Assembly: GCA_963843565.1 (NCBI GenBank)
Contig: CAWJKY010000003.1
Span: 2,666,001-2,730,000 of the forward strand
Direction of reading: 5' to 3'
Length of the DNA: 64,000 nt
DNA from: DASZQY01 sp963843565
Lineage (GTDB): Bacteria; Pseudomonadota; Alphaproteobacteria; Rhizobiales; Kaistiaceae
The position numbers and the translations under genes were made by a program. The notes under the pieces were generated by a model, which ran no database searches, was not told the DNA's origin, and was given only the letters and a program-made list of their open reading frames with translations. Of this stretch, positions 36,933 through 44,617 are shown piece by piece; the first letter of the stretch is position 1; every line of letters starts with the position of its first letter.

Positions 36933-38428
36933 ACGGCAAGCTCCATGGCCGCGGCGGGGCTGCGGGCGGGCGCGACCAGCGCGCCGAACAGCGAGTTGGC
37001 GCTGGCGCCGGTCACCCGGACGCGGGCGATCGAACCGATCAGGCTGGCGTCGCCGTCGACGTGGGCCGGGACGAGCCACGGCGAGCGGCCGACCAGCTGG
37101 CCGGGATGGCGGCCATGGCGCTCGAGCAGCACCTCAACCGTCTCGCCGACCTTGCCGGCGAGGAAGGCGCGCTGGCGCGCGTCGATCTTCGCCTGCAAGT
37201 GCAGAAGCCGTTCGCTCTTGATCTCGTCCGTCACCTGATCGTCGCGGGTGGCGGCGGGCGTGCCGGGGCGCGGGCTGTACTTGAACGAAAACGCGGCGAC
37301 GTATTCGGCTTCGTCGAGGATCGCCAGGGTGTCGGCGAAATCGGCGTCGCTCTCGCCGGGGAAGCCGACGATGAAATCTCCGGCGAGCGCCATGTCGGGG
37401 CGCGCGGCGCGGATCTTGTCGACCAGACGGAGATAATCGGCGCGGGTGTGGCGGCGGTTCATGGCGGCCAGCATGCGATCGGACCCCGACTGCACCGGCA
37501 GATGCAGGTACGGCATCAGGCAATCGAGATCGCGGTGGGCGGCGATCAGCTCGTCGCTCATGTCGCGCGGATGGCTGGTGGTGTAGCGCAGGCGATCGAG
37601 GCCGGGGATTTCGGCGAGTGCAAACAACAGGCGGCCGAGGCCCCACGGCTTGCCGTCGGGCCCGTCGGCGGCCCAGGCGTTGACGTTCTGGCCGAGCAGC
37701 GTCACCTCACGCACGCCCTGATCGGCGAGCCGGGCGGCCTCGGCGAGGATCGCGGCGGCCTCCCGCGACACCTCGGCGCCGCGCGTATAAGGCACCACGC
37801 AGAACGTGCAGAACTTGTCGCAACCTTCCTGCACGGTCAGGAACGCAGACGTGCGGGGAGCCAATTTCGTGCGATGCGCGGCCTCACCTCTCCCTGACAG
37901 GGAGAGGTCGGATCGAGACGAACTGAGTGAGGGTCGATCCGGGTGAGGGGTAATGGAGCTGGCAGACGGGGTCTGAGCCCCGCGATTCATCCGGTCGAGC
38001 GCCCTGAACTTCTCCGCCACGTCAAACTCGGTCGCCACCACCGGCGCGCCCGGGCGCACTGCGCCGATGAGGTCCGCCAGATGATGATAGGACTGCGGGC
38101 CGACGACCAGGTCGACCGACGGCTCGCGGCGCACGATCTCGGCGCCCTCGGCCTGGGCAACACAGCCGGTGACGCCGACGGTGACGGCGCGGCCTTCGCT
38201 CGCCGCCGCTTCCTTGAGGGCGCGGATGCGGCCGAGTTCGGAATAGACCTTCTCGGCGGCCTTCTCGCGGATGTGGCAGGTGTTGAGCAGGATGAGGTCG
38301 GCGGACTCCGGCGCATCGGTCGCCGCATAACCGGCGCCAGCCAGAGCGTCCGTCATCCTTTCGGAATCGTAGACGTTCATCTGGCAGCCGTAGGTCCTGA
38401 TGAAGACTTGCTTCAGGTCTCCGCTCAC
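36929..38428 (-). CDS. miaB: tRNA-2-methylthio-N6-dimethylallyladenosine synthase
   Basis: A 499-residue radical SAM enzyme that adds the methylthio group to A37 of tRNAs. N-terminal cluster cysteines are Cys15, Cys51 and Cys89; the radical SAM motif is CDKFCTFC at 203-210; a TRAM domain ends the protein. The protein is longer than usual because residues 159-183 (TPHPDRPSLSSS and SDLSLSGRGEA) are encoded by a palindromic repeat lying in frame between the N-terminal domain and the radical SAM core (37882-37950). The region is a linker, so activity is probably kept. ATG 38428 (MSGDLKQVFIRTYGCQMN) is typical. Confidence 0.95.
   Translation of the reverse strand: MSGDLKQVFIRTYGCQMNVYDSERMTDALAGAGYAATDAPESADLILLNTCHIREKAAEKVYSELGRIRALKEAAASEGRAVTVGVTGCVAQAEGAEIVRREPSVDLVVGPQSYHHLADLIGAVRPGAPVVATEFDVAEKFRALDRMNRGAQTPSASSITPHPDRPSLSSSRSDLSLSGRGEAAHRTKLAPRTSAFLTVQEGCDKFCTFCVVPYTRGAEVSREAAAILAEAARLADQGVREVTLLGQNVNAWAADGPDGKPWGLGRLLFALAEIPGLDRLRYTTSHPRDMSDELIAAHRDLDCLMPYLHLPVQSGSDRMLAAMNRRHTRADYLRLVDKIRAARPDMALAGDFIVGFPGESDADFADTLAILDEAEYVAAFSFKYSPRPGTPAATRDDQVTDEIKSERLLHLQAKIDARQRAFLAGKVGETVEVLLERHGRHPGQLVGRSPWLVPAHVDGDASLIGSIARVRVTGASANSLFGALVAPARSPAAAMELAV
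37882..37950. repeat. Two-hairpin palindromic repeat inserted in frame in miaB
   Basis: ACCTCTCCCT-gac-AGGGAGAGGT (37886-37908) is a perfect 10-base hairpin; CGGATCGA (37909-37916) and TCGATCCG (37934-37941) form a second stem; CCTCACC (37882-37888) and GGTGAGG (37942-37948) close the whole. Similar elements are scattered between genes in many Hyphomicrobiales genomes; here one is inside a conserved gene, with no stop in the miaB frame. Confidence 0.8.
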
Positions 38429-38570
38429 TCTCTGGACGAAATCAACAAAATCAACAGCTTGCGCCCGCCCGGCCGCGGCAGTCGGGCGCCTTTCCGATGC
38501 CGATCTTTAGCGGGTTTTGCGAATCAAGAGAATAGCCGCCGCGAATGGCAAAACCATAACCGTCGCCGCG

Positions 38571-39014
38571 CTATTCCTTCTTGTCCTCGGCCGCGTCGAG
38601 GGGCAGGCCGTAAAGCTCCAGCCGGTGGTCGACCAGCTTGAAGCCGAGGCGTTCGGCGACGAGCTGCTGGAGGCGCTCGATCTCCTCACTGCGGAACTCG
38701 ATAACCTTGCCGGACCTCAGATCGATCAGGTGATCGTGGTGCTCGTCGGGGATCGGCTCGTAGCGGGCCCGCCCCTCGCCGAAATCGTGGCGGGCGATGA
38801 CCCCGGCATCCTCGAAGAGCTTCACCGTCCGGTAGACCGTGGCGATGGAAATGCGCGGGTCGATTTCCGAGGCGCGGCGGTAGAGCTCCTCGACGTCGGG
38901 GTGGTCGGTGGCCGCCTCCAGCACCTGCGCGATGACACGGCGCTGCTCGGTCATGCGCATGCCCTTGGCGACGCACATGTCCTCGAGGCTCTGGCTCTTG
39001 CTCTCGGCGCTCAA
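38571..39014 (-). CDS. Fur-family metalloregulator (Fur/Mur type)
   Basis: A 147-residue repressor. The winged helix reads MRMTEQRRVIAQVLEAA through ISIATVYRTVKLFEDAG, the metal site HHDHLIDLRSGKVIEF. In classic Fur this segment has C-x2-C after HHDHLI; here both cysteines are absent, as in the manganese-responsive Mur of rhizobia. So it probably senses Mn or Fe without the structural zinc. Start TTG 39014 (MSAESKSQSLEDM), with AGAGG nine bases upstream, lies 25 bases after the rimI stop; no ATG gives a full-length N-terminus. A 142-base gap separates it from miaB. Confidence 0.9.
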   Translation of the reverse strand: MSAESKSQSLEDMCVAKGMRMTEQRRVIAQVLEAATDHPDVEELYRRASEIDPRISIATVYRTVKLFEDAGVIARHDFGEGRARYEPIPDEHHDHLIDLRSGKVIEFRSEEIERLQQLVAERLGFKLVDHRLELYGLPLDAAEDKKE

Positions 39015-39039
39015 ACGACCTGTCCTCTCCCCTTTTCGG

Positions 39040-39516
39040 CTAGCGGACTTGCAGCCGCATGACAAGCGCGCCGGCGTCGCCATGGGCAGGTTGGGCGTAG
39101 TAGTTCTTGCGCTCGCCGGCAACGACAAAGCCGAGTTTGCGGTAGAGCGCGACGGCGGCCGCGTTGGCGCCCTCGACCTCGAGAAACAGGCTGGCGATGT
39201 GCTCGCGGTAAAGGCGGCGGATGACGTCGGCCATGAGCAGGCGGCCGATGCCGCGGCGGCGCAGCTTCGGCCTGACCGCGATGGTCAGGATCTCGGCCTC
39301 GTCGGCAGCGAAGCGCACCAGAACGAAACCGGCGACGCGGCGGCCTCCGAACAACGACGTCTGGCGCGCCACCAGCGTGAACACGGACGGGTCGACCATC
39401 AGGGCGGTGAAGTCGTGGGCGCTCCACGTCCGGCGAAAGGCCTCGGCGTGAATGGTGGCGAGCACCGCCGCCTCGTCGGGGCGAGCGCCGTCGATGGCGG
39501 GCGCCGACCAGATCAT
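39040..39516 (-). CDS. rimI: Ribosomal-protein-alanine N-acetyltransferase RimI-type
   Basis: A 158-residue GNAT enzyme. The acetyl-CoA loop is RRRGIGRLLM and the RimI-type substrate region reads SLFLEVEGANAAAVALYRKLGFVVAGERKNYY. RimI acetylates the N-terminus of S18 in E. coli and possibly other proteins. ATG 39516 overlaps the tsaB stop; tsaB-rimI-fur is the usual rhizobial order. Confidence 0.92.
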   Translation of the reverse strand: MIWSAPAIDGARPDEAAVLATIHAEAFRRTWSAHDFTALMVDPSVFTLVARQTSLFGGRRVAGFVLVRFAADEAEILTIAVRPKLRRRGIGRLLMADVIRRLYREHIASLFLEVEGANAAAVALYRKLGFVVAGERKNYYAQPAHGDAGALVMRLQVR

Positions 39517-40181
39517 CGCCGGGCGACCGCCGCGCCGACCTGCGGCTTGGCGTCCGGCGGGCGCAGGTAGAGCGGGCGGAGCGCCCCGGCGGAGGGCATC
39601 GCGCGTTCGGCAAGGTGCAGAAGCGCAGCGATATCGGGGGCGGAGTGGCGGTGGACGGTGCGGGCGACCGCTTCGTCGCCGAGAATTTCGGCGAGCGCGT
39701 CGGCGCCGGAGCCGGCGATCAGCGTGTTGGCGGCGATCCGACGGGCGAAGGTTTCGGCCGGGCCGACTTCCGCCGGCCCGTCCTCGGCGCCGTCTTCAGC
39801 AAAGCGCTGGGCGTAGAGCGCGCCGCGCCCGGCGGCGAGCACCGCAAGCACCGCGGTGGGACCCAGTTCATGGCGCACTTCCTCGGCGTGGACGGCAAGC
39901 GTGGTGATGGCGACCGTCGGGCAGCCGACGACCAGGGCCAGACCGCGCGCCGCGGCGATGCCGACACGCAGGCCGGTGAACGAGCCCGGGCCGACGGTGA
40001 CGGCGATGCGGTCGAGATCGGCGAAGGCGAGGTCGGCCTCGGCCATGGCCGCTTCGATCATGCCAAACAGGATTTCGGCGTGGCCGCGCCCGACCACCTC
40101 CGTGCGGGTCACGGTCGCCGCGCCGGAGACGACCCCGACCGAGCAGGCTTCCAGGGCCGTGTCGATGGCAAGCAGGCGCAT
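39513..40181 (-). CDS. tsaB: tRNA threonylcarbamoyladenosine biosynthesis protein TsaB
   Basis: A 222-residue ASKHA-fold protein that dimerises with TsaD in the t6A complex; the TsaE partner is encoded at 2314-3786. The N-terminus MRLLAIDTALEACSVGVV and the VTVGPGSFTGLRVGIAAARGLAL motif are typical. ATG 40181 opens the gene. Its upstream side holds a palindromic repeat (40217-40268) that separates it from nfuA. Confidence 0.94.
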   Translation of the reverse strand: MRLLAIDTALEACSVGVVSGAATVTRTEVVGRGHAEILFGMIEAAMAEADLAFADLDRIAVTVGPGSFTGLRVGIAAARGLALVVGCPTVAITTLAVHAEEVRHELGPTAVLAVLAAGRGALYAQRFAEDGAEDGPAEVGPAETFARRIAANTLIAGSGADALAEILGDEAVARTVHRHSAPDIAALLHLAERAMPSAGALRPLYLRPPDAKPQVGAAVARR

Positions 40182-40216
40182 GGGGGGAGCTTATCGCCGT
40201 TCGCCGCGCCGGCGCC

Positions 40217-40268
40217 AACCTCCCCCTTGCGGGAGGTCGAAATCACGAAGTGATTTCGGGAGGGGGTA
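40217..40268. repeat. Two-hairpin palindromic repeat between nfuA and tsaB
   Basis: ACCTCCC-6-GGGAGGT (40218-40237) is followed at once by CGAAATCAC-gaa-GTGATTTCG (40238-40258), then GGAGGGGGT, which partly pairs with the start. The design (two adjacent hairpins closed by an outer stem) matches the element in miaB although the sequence differs. It ends four bases before the nfuA stop codon and may also end nfuA transcription. Confidence 0.7.
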
Positions 40269-40271
40269 TTG

Positions 40272-40829
40272 TCAGCTCGCCACTTCCTGAATCTCGCGCA
40301 CTTCGGGAACAAAGTGGCGGAGCAGGTTCTGGATGCCGTGCTTGAGGGTCGCGGTCGACGACGGGCAGCCGGCGCACGAGCCGCGCATGTTCAGAAACAC
40401 GATGCCGTCGCGATAGCCCTGGAAGGTGATGTCGCCGCCATCCTGAGCAACGGCCGGGCGCACGCGCGTTTCGATCAGCTCCTTGATGGTGTCGACGGTT
40501 TCCCTGTCAGCCTCATCGAAGTCCTCGCCGCCGGACGCCGCCTGCTCCTGACGGAGCACCGGCATGCCGGACATGAAGTGTTCCATGATGGCGCCGAGCA
40601 CGGCGGGCTTCAGATGCGGCCACTCGCCGCCGGTCTTGGTGACGGTGATGAAGTCGCCGCCGAGGAAGACCCCGCCGACGCCGTCGACCGCGAACAGGCG
40701 CTCGGCGAGCGGCGAGTCGCCGGCTTCCTCGGCGCTGCGGTATTCTGCGGTTCCTGAGCCCAGCACGATGCGGCCCGGCAGGAACTTCAAACTCGCCGGG
40801 TTGGGGGTCGATTCGGTCTGGATGAACAT
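40272..40829 (-). CDS. Nfu-type Fe-S cluster carrier (NifU C-terminal family)
   Basis: A 185-residue protein. The N-terminal Nfu domain reads MFIQTESTPNPASLKFLPG and the C-terminal NifU domain holds the cluster motif CAGCPSS (C-x2-C) after RPAVAQDGGDITF. Two monomers hold a [4Fe-4S] cluster and hand it to client enzymes; MiaB in this window is a typical kind of client. ATG 40829. The palindromic repeat immediately follows its stop. Confidence 0.93.
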   Translation of the reverse strand: MFIQTESTPNPASLKFLPGRIVLGSGTAEYRSAEEAGDSPLAERLFAVDGVGGVFLGGDFITVTKTGGEWPHLKPAVLGAIMEHFMSGMPVLRQEQAASGGEDFDEADRETVDTIKELIETRVRPAVAQDGGDITFQGYRDGIVFLNMRGSCAGCPSSTATLKHGIQNLLRHFVPEVREIQEVAS

Positions 40830-40890
40830 GACGGGGCGCCTTTCAAGGGGGCGTGTACGAAGGACGATCTAGGCCGGGCGAGGAGGAACA

Positions 40891-41691
40891 TCAAGGCGAC
40901 AGCAACGGGGTACTTTCCCGGATGGTGCCGAGAACCGCGAGATTGTGGCGGAGAACGGCAAGCAGTGGCTCAGTTGCTTTCCCTTGCTTGAGTGCCCGCC
41001 GGAGCACGGCTGAACGTTTCGCCTGAGTCCCAGCTCCGATGAAAGCGTTCATCGCGTCAGCATTCGCCTTGTGGTGCTTGCGCAGGCGTCGAAAGACCCT
41101 GCAGATCGTATGCTCATCCTTGGCAGCCAGCGTCATCATCAGTCGAACGTCGGGAGCGTCCGGGTAGCGAACGAGACCGCGACGAAGAAACGACGTCGCA
41201 TCTTCCTCCCCCGACAGTCGCCGCCAAGTAGCGAAGTGTTTGCATGCTGCTTTGAGCCAATAAGACGGACCGCGCACGACCTTGGCACCTTCCCAGTCGA
41301 CATCGAGGGCAATCAGAACATTGCTGACGCCGCGATTGAAGTACCAGTCGCTGTCCGTCAGCGGTGCGTGGTCGGCCAGTACTCGGGCTTGGTCCGGCGA
41401 CAGCTCGCCCTGCGACCAGAAGAATGCGCTGGTCGGCCTGCCGTCCTTGAAGAGGTAGGACCGGTCGGCCGTATTGTTCCGCCGTTTGTAGTTATTGAAG
41501 GCCGACGCGCAGACGAGATTCTCAATCGTGTTTCCGCCGCCGCGCGAGACCGGTCTGACGTGGTCGGGCCAGTCCATCTGCCAGAATGGGGCCGTTCCGT
41601 AGTCGAGCGCCCAGACCGACTGCCCGGAGAACGAACAGATCGCCTTGTCCCGGGCGAAAACGGCGGCGCGCATACGGTCGGTCAGGCCCAT
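40891..41691 (-). CDS. HNH-endonuclease-like protein
   Basis: A 266-residue protein with an HNH-type core near the N-terminus: FARDKAICSFSG, DHVRPVSRGG (the histidine), NTIENLVCA (the middle asparagine) and NNYKR. The two CxxC zinc pairs of many HNH nucleases are absent (only single cysteines), so the fold would have to hold without zinc. The remaining 200 residues are unlike anything I know. G+C is lower than around: two 60-base lines inside the gene (41041 and 41101) each have 35 G+C (58%) against 44 (73%) in the line at 41761, which suggests transfer. It could be a mobile homing-type or defence nuclease, or a domesticated one. ATG 41691. Confidence 0.72.
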   Translation of the reverse strand: MGLTDRMRAAVFARDKAICSFSGQSVWALDYGTAPFWQMDWPDHVRPVSRGGGNTIENLVCASAFNNYKRRNNTADRSYLFKDGRPTSAFFWSQGELSPDQARVLADHAPLTDSDWYFNRGVSNVLIALDVDWEGAKVVRGPSYWLKAACKHFATWRRLSGEEDATSFLRRGLVRYPDAPDVRLMMTLAAKDEHTICRVFRRLRKHHKANADAMNAFIGAGTQAKRSAVLRRALKQGKATEPLLAVLRHNLAVLGTIRESTPLLSP

Positions 41692-41730
41692 TCGCCCGGT
41701 GTCGGCCCGGAACCGTTGCCGGCCGGTTAA

Positions 41731-42255
41731 TCAGCGCGTGGCCGCCACCATCAGCTCCTTGACCAGCCACAGCACGAGGTCGTCGTCGACGCGGACGGTG
41801 GTGCCGGCCTCTACCGGCGCGCAGTTGGCGGTGAGCCCGTTGCCGTCCGGCACGTAGCCGAGCCTGACGTAGAGCCGCTGGGCGGCGCCGTAGCCGGCGT
41901 AGAGGCCGAAGCCGATGCCGATCGAGGTGTGGCCGGCATGTGCCGCGAGTTGCTCGCAGCGCACGATGATCGCCGTCGCGACGCCCTGCCGACGTGCCGG
42001 CCGGGCGACGCGCAGGTCGCTGATCTCCGGCCGGCCGGCATCGGCAAAGGGCGGGTACTGGGACTGCCACTTCAGGAACGCGTAGCCGAGAGGACCGGTA
42101 TCGTCGCGGGCCACGACCACGACCAGCTTGCCCTCGGCCTGCCGGTCGAGCATCTCCAGCCAGAAGGATTCCATGCCGTGGATTTCGTCGCCGCCGATGG
42201 CGGCCATGCGGCGTACGTCGTTTGACGACAGAGCGCCGATCTGAAACGCGCCCAT
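41731..42255 (-). CDS. GNAT-family acetyltransferase
   Basis: A 174-residue protein with the GNAT acetyl-CoA motif (ISDLRVARPARRQGVATAIIV, R-x2-G-x-A) and the later GYGAAQRLYVRLGYVPDGNG segment. The substrate is unknown; small-molecule or protein acetylation are equally possible. It lies 39 bases after the HNH gene start side and 9 bases before the methyltransferase-like gene on the same strand, so it may be co-transcribed with it. G+C is as high as the core. Confidence 0.82.
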   Translation of the reverse strand: MGAFQIGALSSNDVRRMAAIGGDEIHGMESFWLEMLDRQAEGKLVVVVARDDTGPLGYAFLKWQSQYPPFADAGRPEISDLRVARPARRQGVATAIIVRCEQLAAHAGHTSIGIGFGLYAGYGAAQRLYVRLGYVPDGNGLTANCAPVEAGTTVRVDDDLVLWLVKELMVAATR

Positions 42256-42264
42256 CGCCGGCTT

Positions 42265-42945
42265 CTAGAAGACGCCCGGCACGAGGCGCCACCGCACCTT
42301 GGCAAGGTAGGCGCCGTAGCCCGGCAGGTTCGCCGTGAGCGTGCGCTCCTCGGCCAGCGAACGCACGACGATCGCCGCCGTCATCGGCAGCCAGAACAAC
42401 AGCCCCCACCAGGAACCGAGCGCCAGCGGCACGCCGATCAGCATGACCAGCGCGCCGGAATACATCGGGTGGCGGACGAGCGCGTAGGGCCCGGTGGTGA
42501 TGACGTGTTGCTCGGCGTCGACGCCGATGGTGGCGGCGGTGAAGGTGTTCGCCCGGAAGACGAAGAAGACCATGACCAGCCCGACGACGACGAGGAGGTC
42601 GCCGAGGATCGCCACCGCGTCCGGAACGTTCGACCAGCCGAAGCGGTGATCGACCGCCGGGACGACGACGATGGCGATGAAGGCGACCGACGCGACGCCC
42701 TGGATGATCTGCTGGGCCCGCTCGTGCTCGGCCATCGGCCCGGCCTTCAGGCGGCGCTCGATGAGCGCCGGGTCGGCCTTGAGAAAATGAAACGTGACCC
42801 AGGCCACGGGCAGCGCGAAGGCGGCGAGAAACAGCCACGCCTGCCACCAGAAAAGCGTGCCGGCGGGCAGAAAGATGAACGCCGCCATGGCGACCAGAAG
42901 CTGGGCGAAGCCGATGAGCGCGCGGATGGCAAGCGAACGGGGCAT
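42265..42945 (-). CDS. Isoprenylcysteine carboxyl methyltransferase-family membrane protein
   Basis: A 226-residue membrane protein with about five hydrophobic helices (AIRALIGFAQLLVAMAAFIF; WWQAWLFLAAFALPVAWV; AVAILGDLLVVVGLVMVFFV). The SAM-binding ICMT/PEMT signature is GPYALVRHPMYSGALVMLIG followed near the end by EERTL and YLAKVRWRLVPGVF. Bacterial members methylate lipids or isoprenoids; the true substrate cannot be told. ATG 42945. It starts 13 bases after usp. Confidence 0.85.
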   Translation of the reverse strand: MPRSLAIRALIGFAQLLVAMAAFIFLPAGTLFWWQAWLFLAAFALPVAWVTFHFLKADPALIERRLKAGPMAEHERAQQIIQGVASVAFIAIVVVPAVDHRFGWSNVPDAVAILGDLLVVVGLVMVFFVFRANTFTAATIGVDAEQHVITTGPYALVRHPMYSGALVMLIGVPLALGSWWGLLFWLPMTAAIVVRSLAEERTLTANLPGYGAYLAKVRWRLVPGVF

Positions 42946-42958
42946 GCGCCGGCTCCTG

Positions 42959-43450
42959 CTACGAAATTGCCGCGATGCCCTCGTCGTCGAGGGTGCCGGG
43001 GACGATGGTGATCGGCACCGGGAAGCTGCCCGCCGCCTTGCCGGCGAGCGCGGTGACCAGCGGCCCGGGGCCCTCCTTGTCGTCGGCGGCGGCGAGCACC
43101 AGGATGGCGATGTCCTCGTCCGACTCGATCAGCTTGACGATCTCCTCGGAGCGGTTGCCCTCGCGGATGACGAGCTCGGGCTCGACCTCGGACCAGTTGC
43201 GCGCCATCTCGGCGTAACGGCCGAGTGCCGTCTCGGCGGTCTCCATGGCCTCGGCGCGCATGATGTTTTCGACGCCCAGCCAGCTTTGCGGATCGGGCGG
43301 GCCGATCACGTAGAGCAGCACCAGCGTTCCGGACGTGTGCCAGGCGCGGCGCGCGGCATAGCGCAGCGCACGCGTGCACTCGGGCGTATCGTCGATGACG
43401 ACAAGAAACTTGCGGCGATGGCCTTCCTCGCCGCTCTTGCGCTTCACCAT
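42959..43450 (-). CDS. Universal stress protein
   Basis: A 163-residue single-domain Usp protein: RRKFLVVIDDTPECTRALRY at the start, VLLYVIGPPDPQSW, and DIAILVLAAADDKEGPGPLV. Some Usps bind ATP, but the usual glycine loop is not clear here. ATG 43450 (MVKRKSGEEGHRRK) fits the family; the open frame upstream overlaps trpS only as a shadow. In rhizobia a usp gene lies between trpS and nfuA; here three other genes are between usp and nfuA. Confidence 0.88.
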   Translation of the reverse strand: MVKRKSGEEGHRRKFLVVIDDTPECTRALRYAARRAWHTSGTLVLLYVIGPPDPQSWLGVENIMRAEAMETAETALGRYAEMARNWSEVEPELVIREGNRSEEIVKLIESDEDIAILVLAAADDKEGPGPLVTALAGKAAGSFPVPITIVPGTLDDEGIAAIS

Positions 43451-43505
43451 GGGATCATGCTGCCACGAACCGGAAAAAAGCGCGACTGGTGAATCGTGCG
43501 TAAGG

Positions 43506-44558
43506 CTAGTTGCCGCGCACGAAGCCGAGGATGTCGCGGACCCCGTCATAGACCGGCCGGGAGATCGCCTCGGCGCGCGCCGCCCCGGCGGTGAGGATGG
43601 CGTCGACGTGGCCGGGATCGGCGAGCAGGCGGCGCATCTCGGCTGCGATCGGGGCGAGCTTCTCGACGGCAAGCTCGGCGAGCATCGGCTTGAACTGCGA
43701 GAACTGGGCGCCGCCGTGTTCGGCGAGCACCGCGGCGCGGCTGGTGTCGGCGAGCGCGGCGTAGATGCCGACGAGATTGTCGGCCTCGGGGCGGTTCTTC
43801 AGCCCGGCGACCTCGGAGGGCAGCGGCTCTGCGTCGGTCTTGGCCTTGCGGAACTTCAGCGCGATGGTCTCGGCGTCGTCGGTGAGGTTGATGCGCGAAT
43901 AATCCGACGGGTCGGACTTCGACATCTTCTTGGTGCCGTCGCGCAGGCTCATCACGCGCGTCGCCTCGCCGGTGATGACCGGCTCGGGGACCGGGAAGAA
44001 GGCATCGCCGTAGCCGTGGGCGGCGATCGCCTCGGCGAAGTCGTTGTTGAACTTGATGGCGATGTCGCGACAGAGCTCCAAGTGCTGCTTCTGGTCCTCG
44101 CCGACCGGCACGTGGGTGCCGAGATAGGCGAGGATGTCCGCCGCCATCAGCACCGGATAGTCGTAGAGGCCGATCGAGGCGTTCTCGCGGTCCTTGCCGG
44201 CCTTCTCCTTGAACTGGGTCATGCGGTTCAGCCAGCCGAGGCGGGCGACGCAGTTGAACACCCAGGCCAGCTCGGCGTGGGCCGGCACCTGGCTCTGGTT
44301 GAAGACGATGTGCTTGTCGGGGTCGATGCCCGAGGCGATGAAGGCGGCGGTCACCTGGCGGGTGGCGTTGGCGAGTTCCGCCGGGCCGCCCCACACCGAG
44401 ATCGGCACGGTGATGGCGTGCAGATCGACGATGCAATAGACGCACTCGAAGGAATTCTGGAGCTCGACGAAGCGCTTGATGGCGCCGAGGTAATTGCCGA
44501 GGTGCAGGTTGCCGGTCGGCTGGACGCCCGAAAAGACGCGGGGGGTGAACTCAGTCAT
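43506..44558 (-). CDS. trpS: Tryptophanyl-tRNA synthetase
   Basis: A 350-residue class I aminoacyl-tRNA synthetase. The HIGH-type motif is PTGNLHLGNYLGAIKRF, the KMSKS loop is TKKMSKSDPSDYSRI, and MAADILAYLGTHVPVGEDQ is the tryptophan-specific segment. ATG 44558 (MTEFTPRVFSGVQPTG) is the family start. murJ lies upstream on the same strand with a 59-base gap. Confidence 0.97.
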   Translation of the reverse strand: MTEFTPRVFSGVQPTGNLHLGNYLGAIKRFVELQNSFECVYCIVDLHAITVPISVWGGPAELANATRQVTAAFIASGIDPDKHIVFNQSQVPAHAELAWVFNCVARLGWLNRMTQFKEKAGKDRENASIGLYDYPVLMAADILAYLGTHVPVGEDQKQHLELCRDIAIKFNNDFAEAIAAHGYGDAFFPVPEPVITGEATRVMSLRDGTKKMSKSDPSDYSRINLTDDAETIALKFRKAKTDAEPLPSEVAGLKNRPEADNLVGIYAALADTSRAAVLAEHGGAQFSQFKPMLAELAVEKLAPIAAEMRRLLADPGHVDAILTAGAARAEAISRPVYDGVRDILGFVRGN

Positions 44559-44617
44559 GCCGGGCTCCTGGGCAAAAGGCGTGGTTCCATAAGGCGGCGG
44601 GCGAAGCGGCGCAAGCC

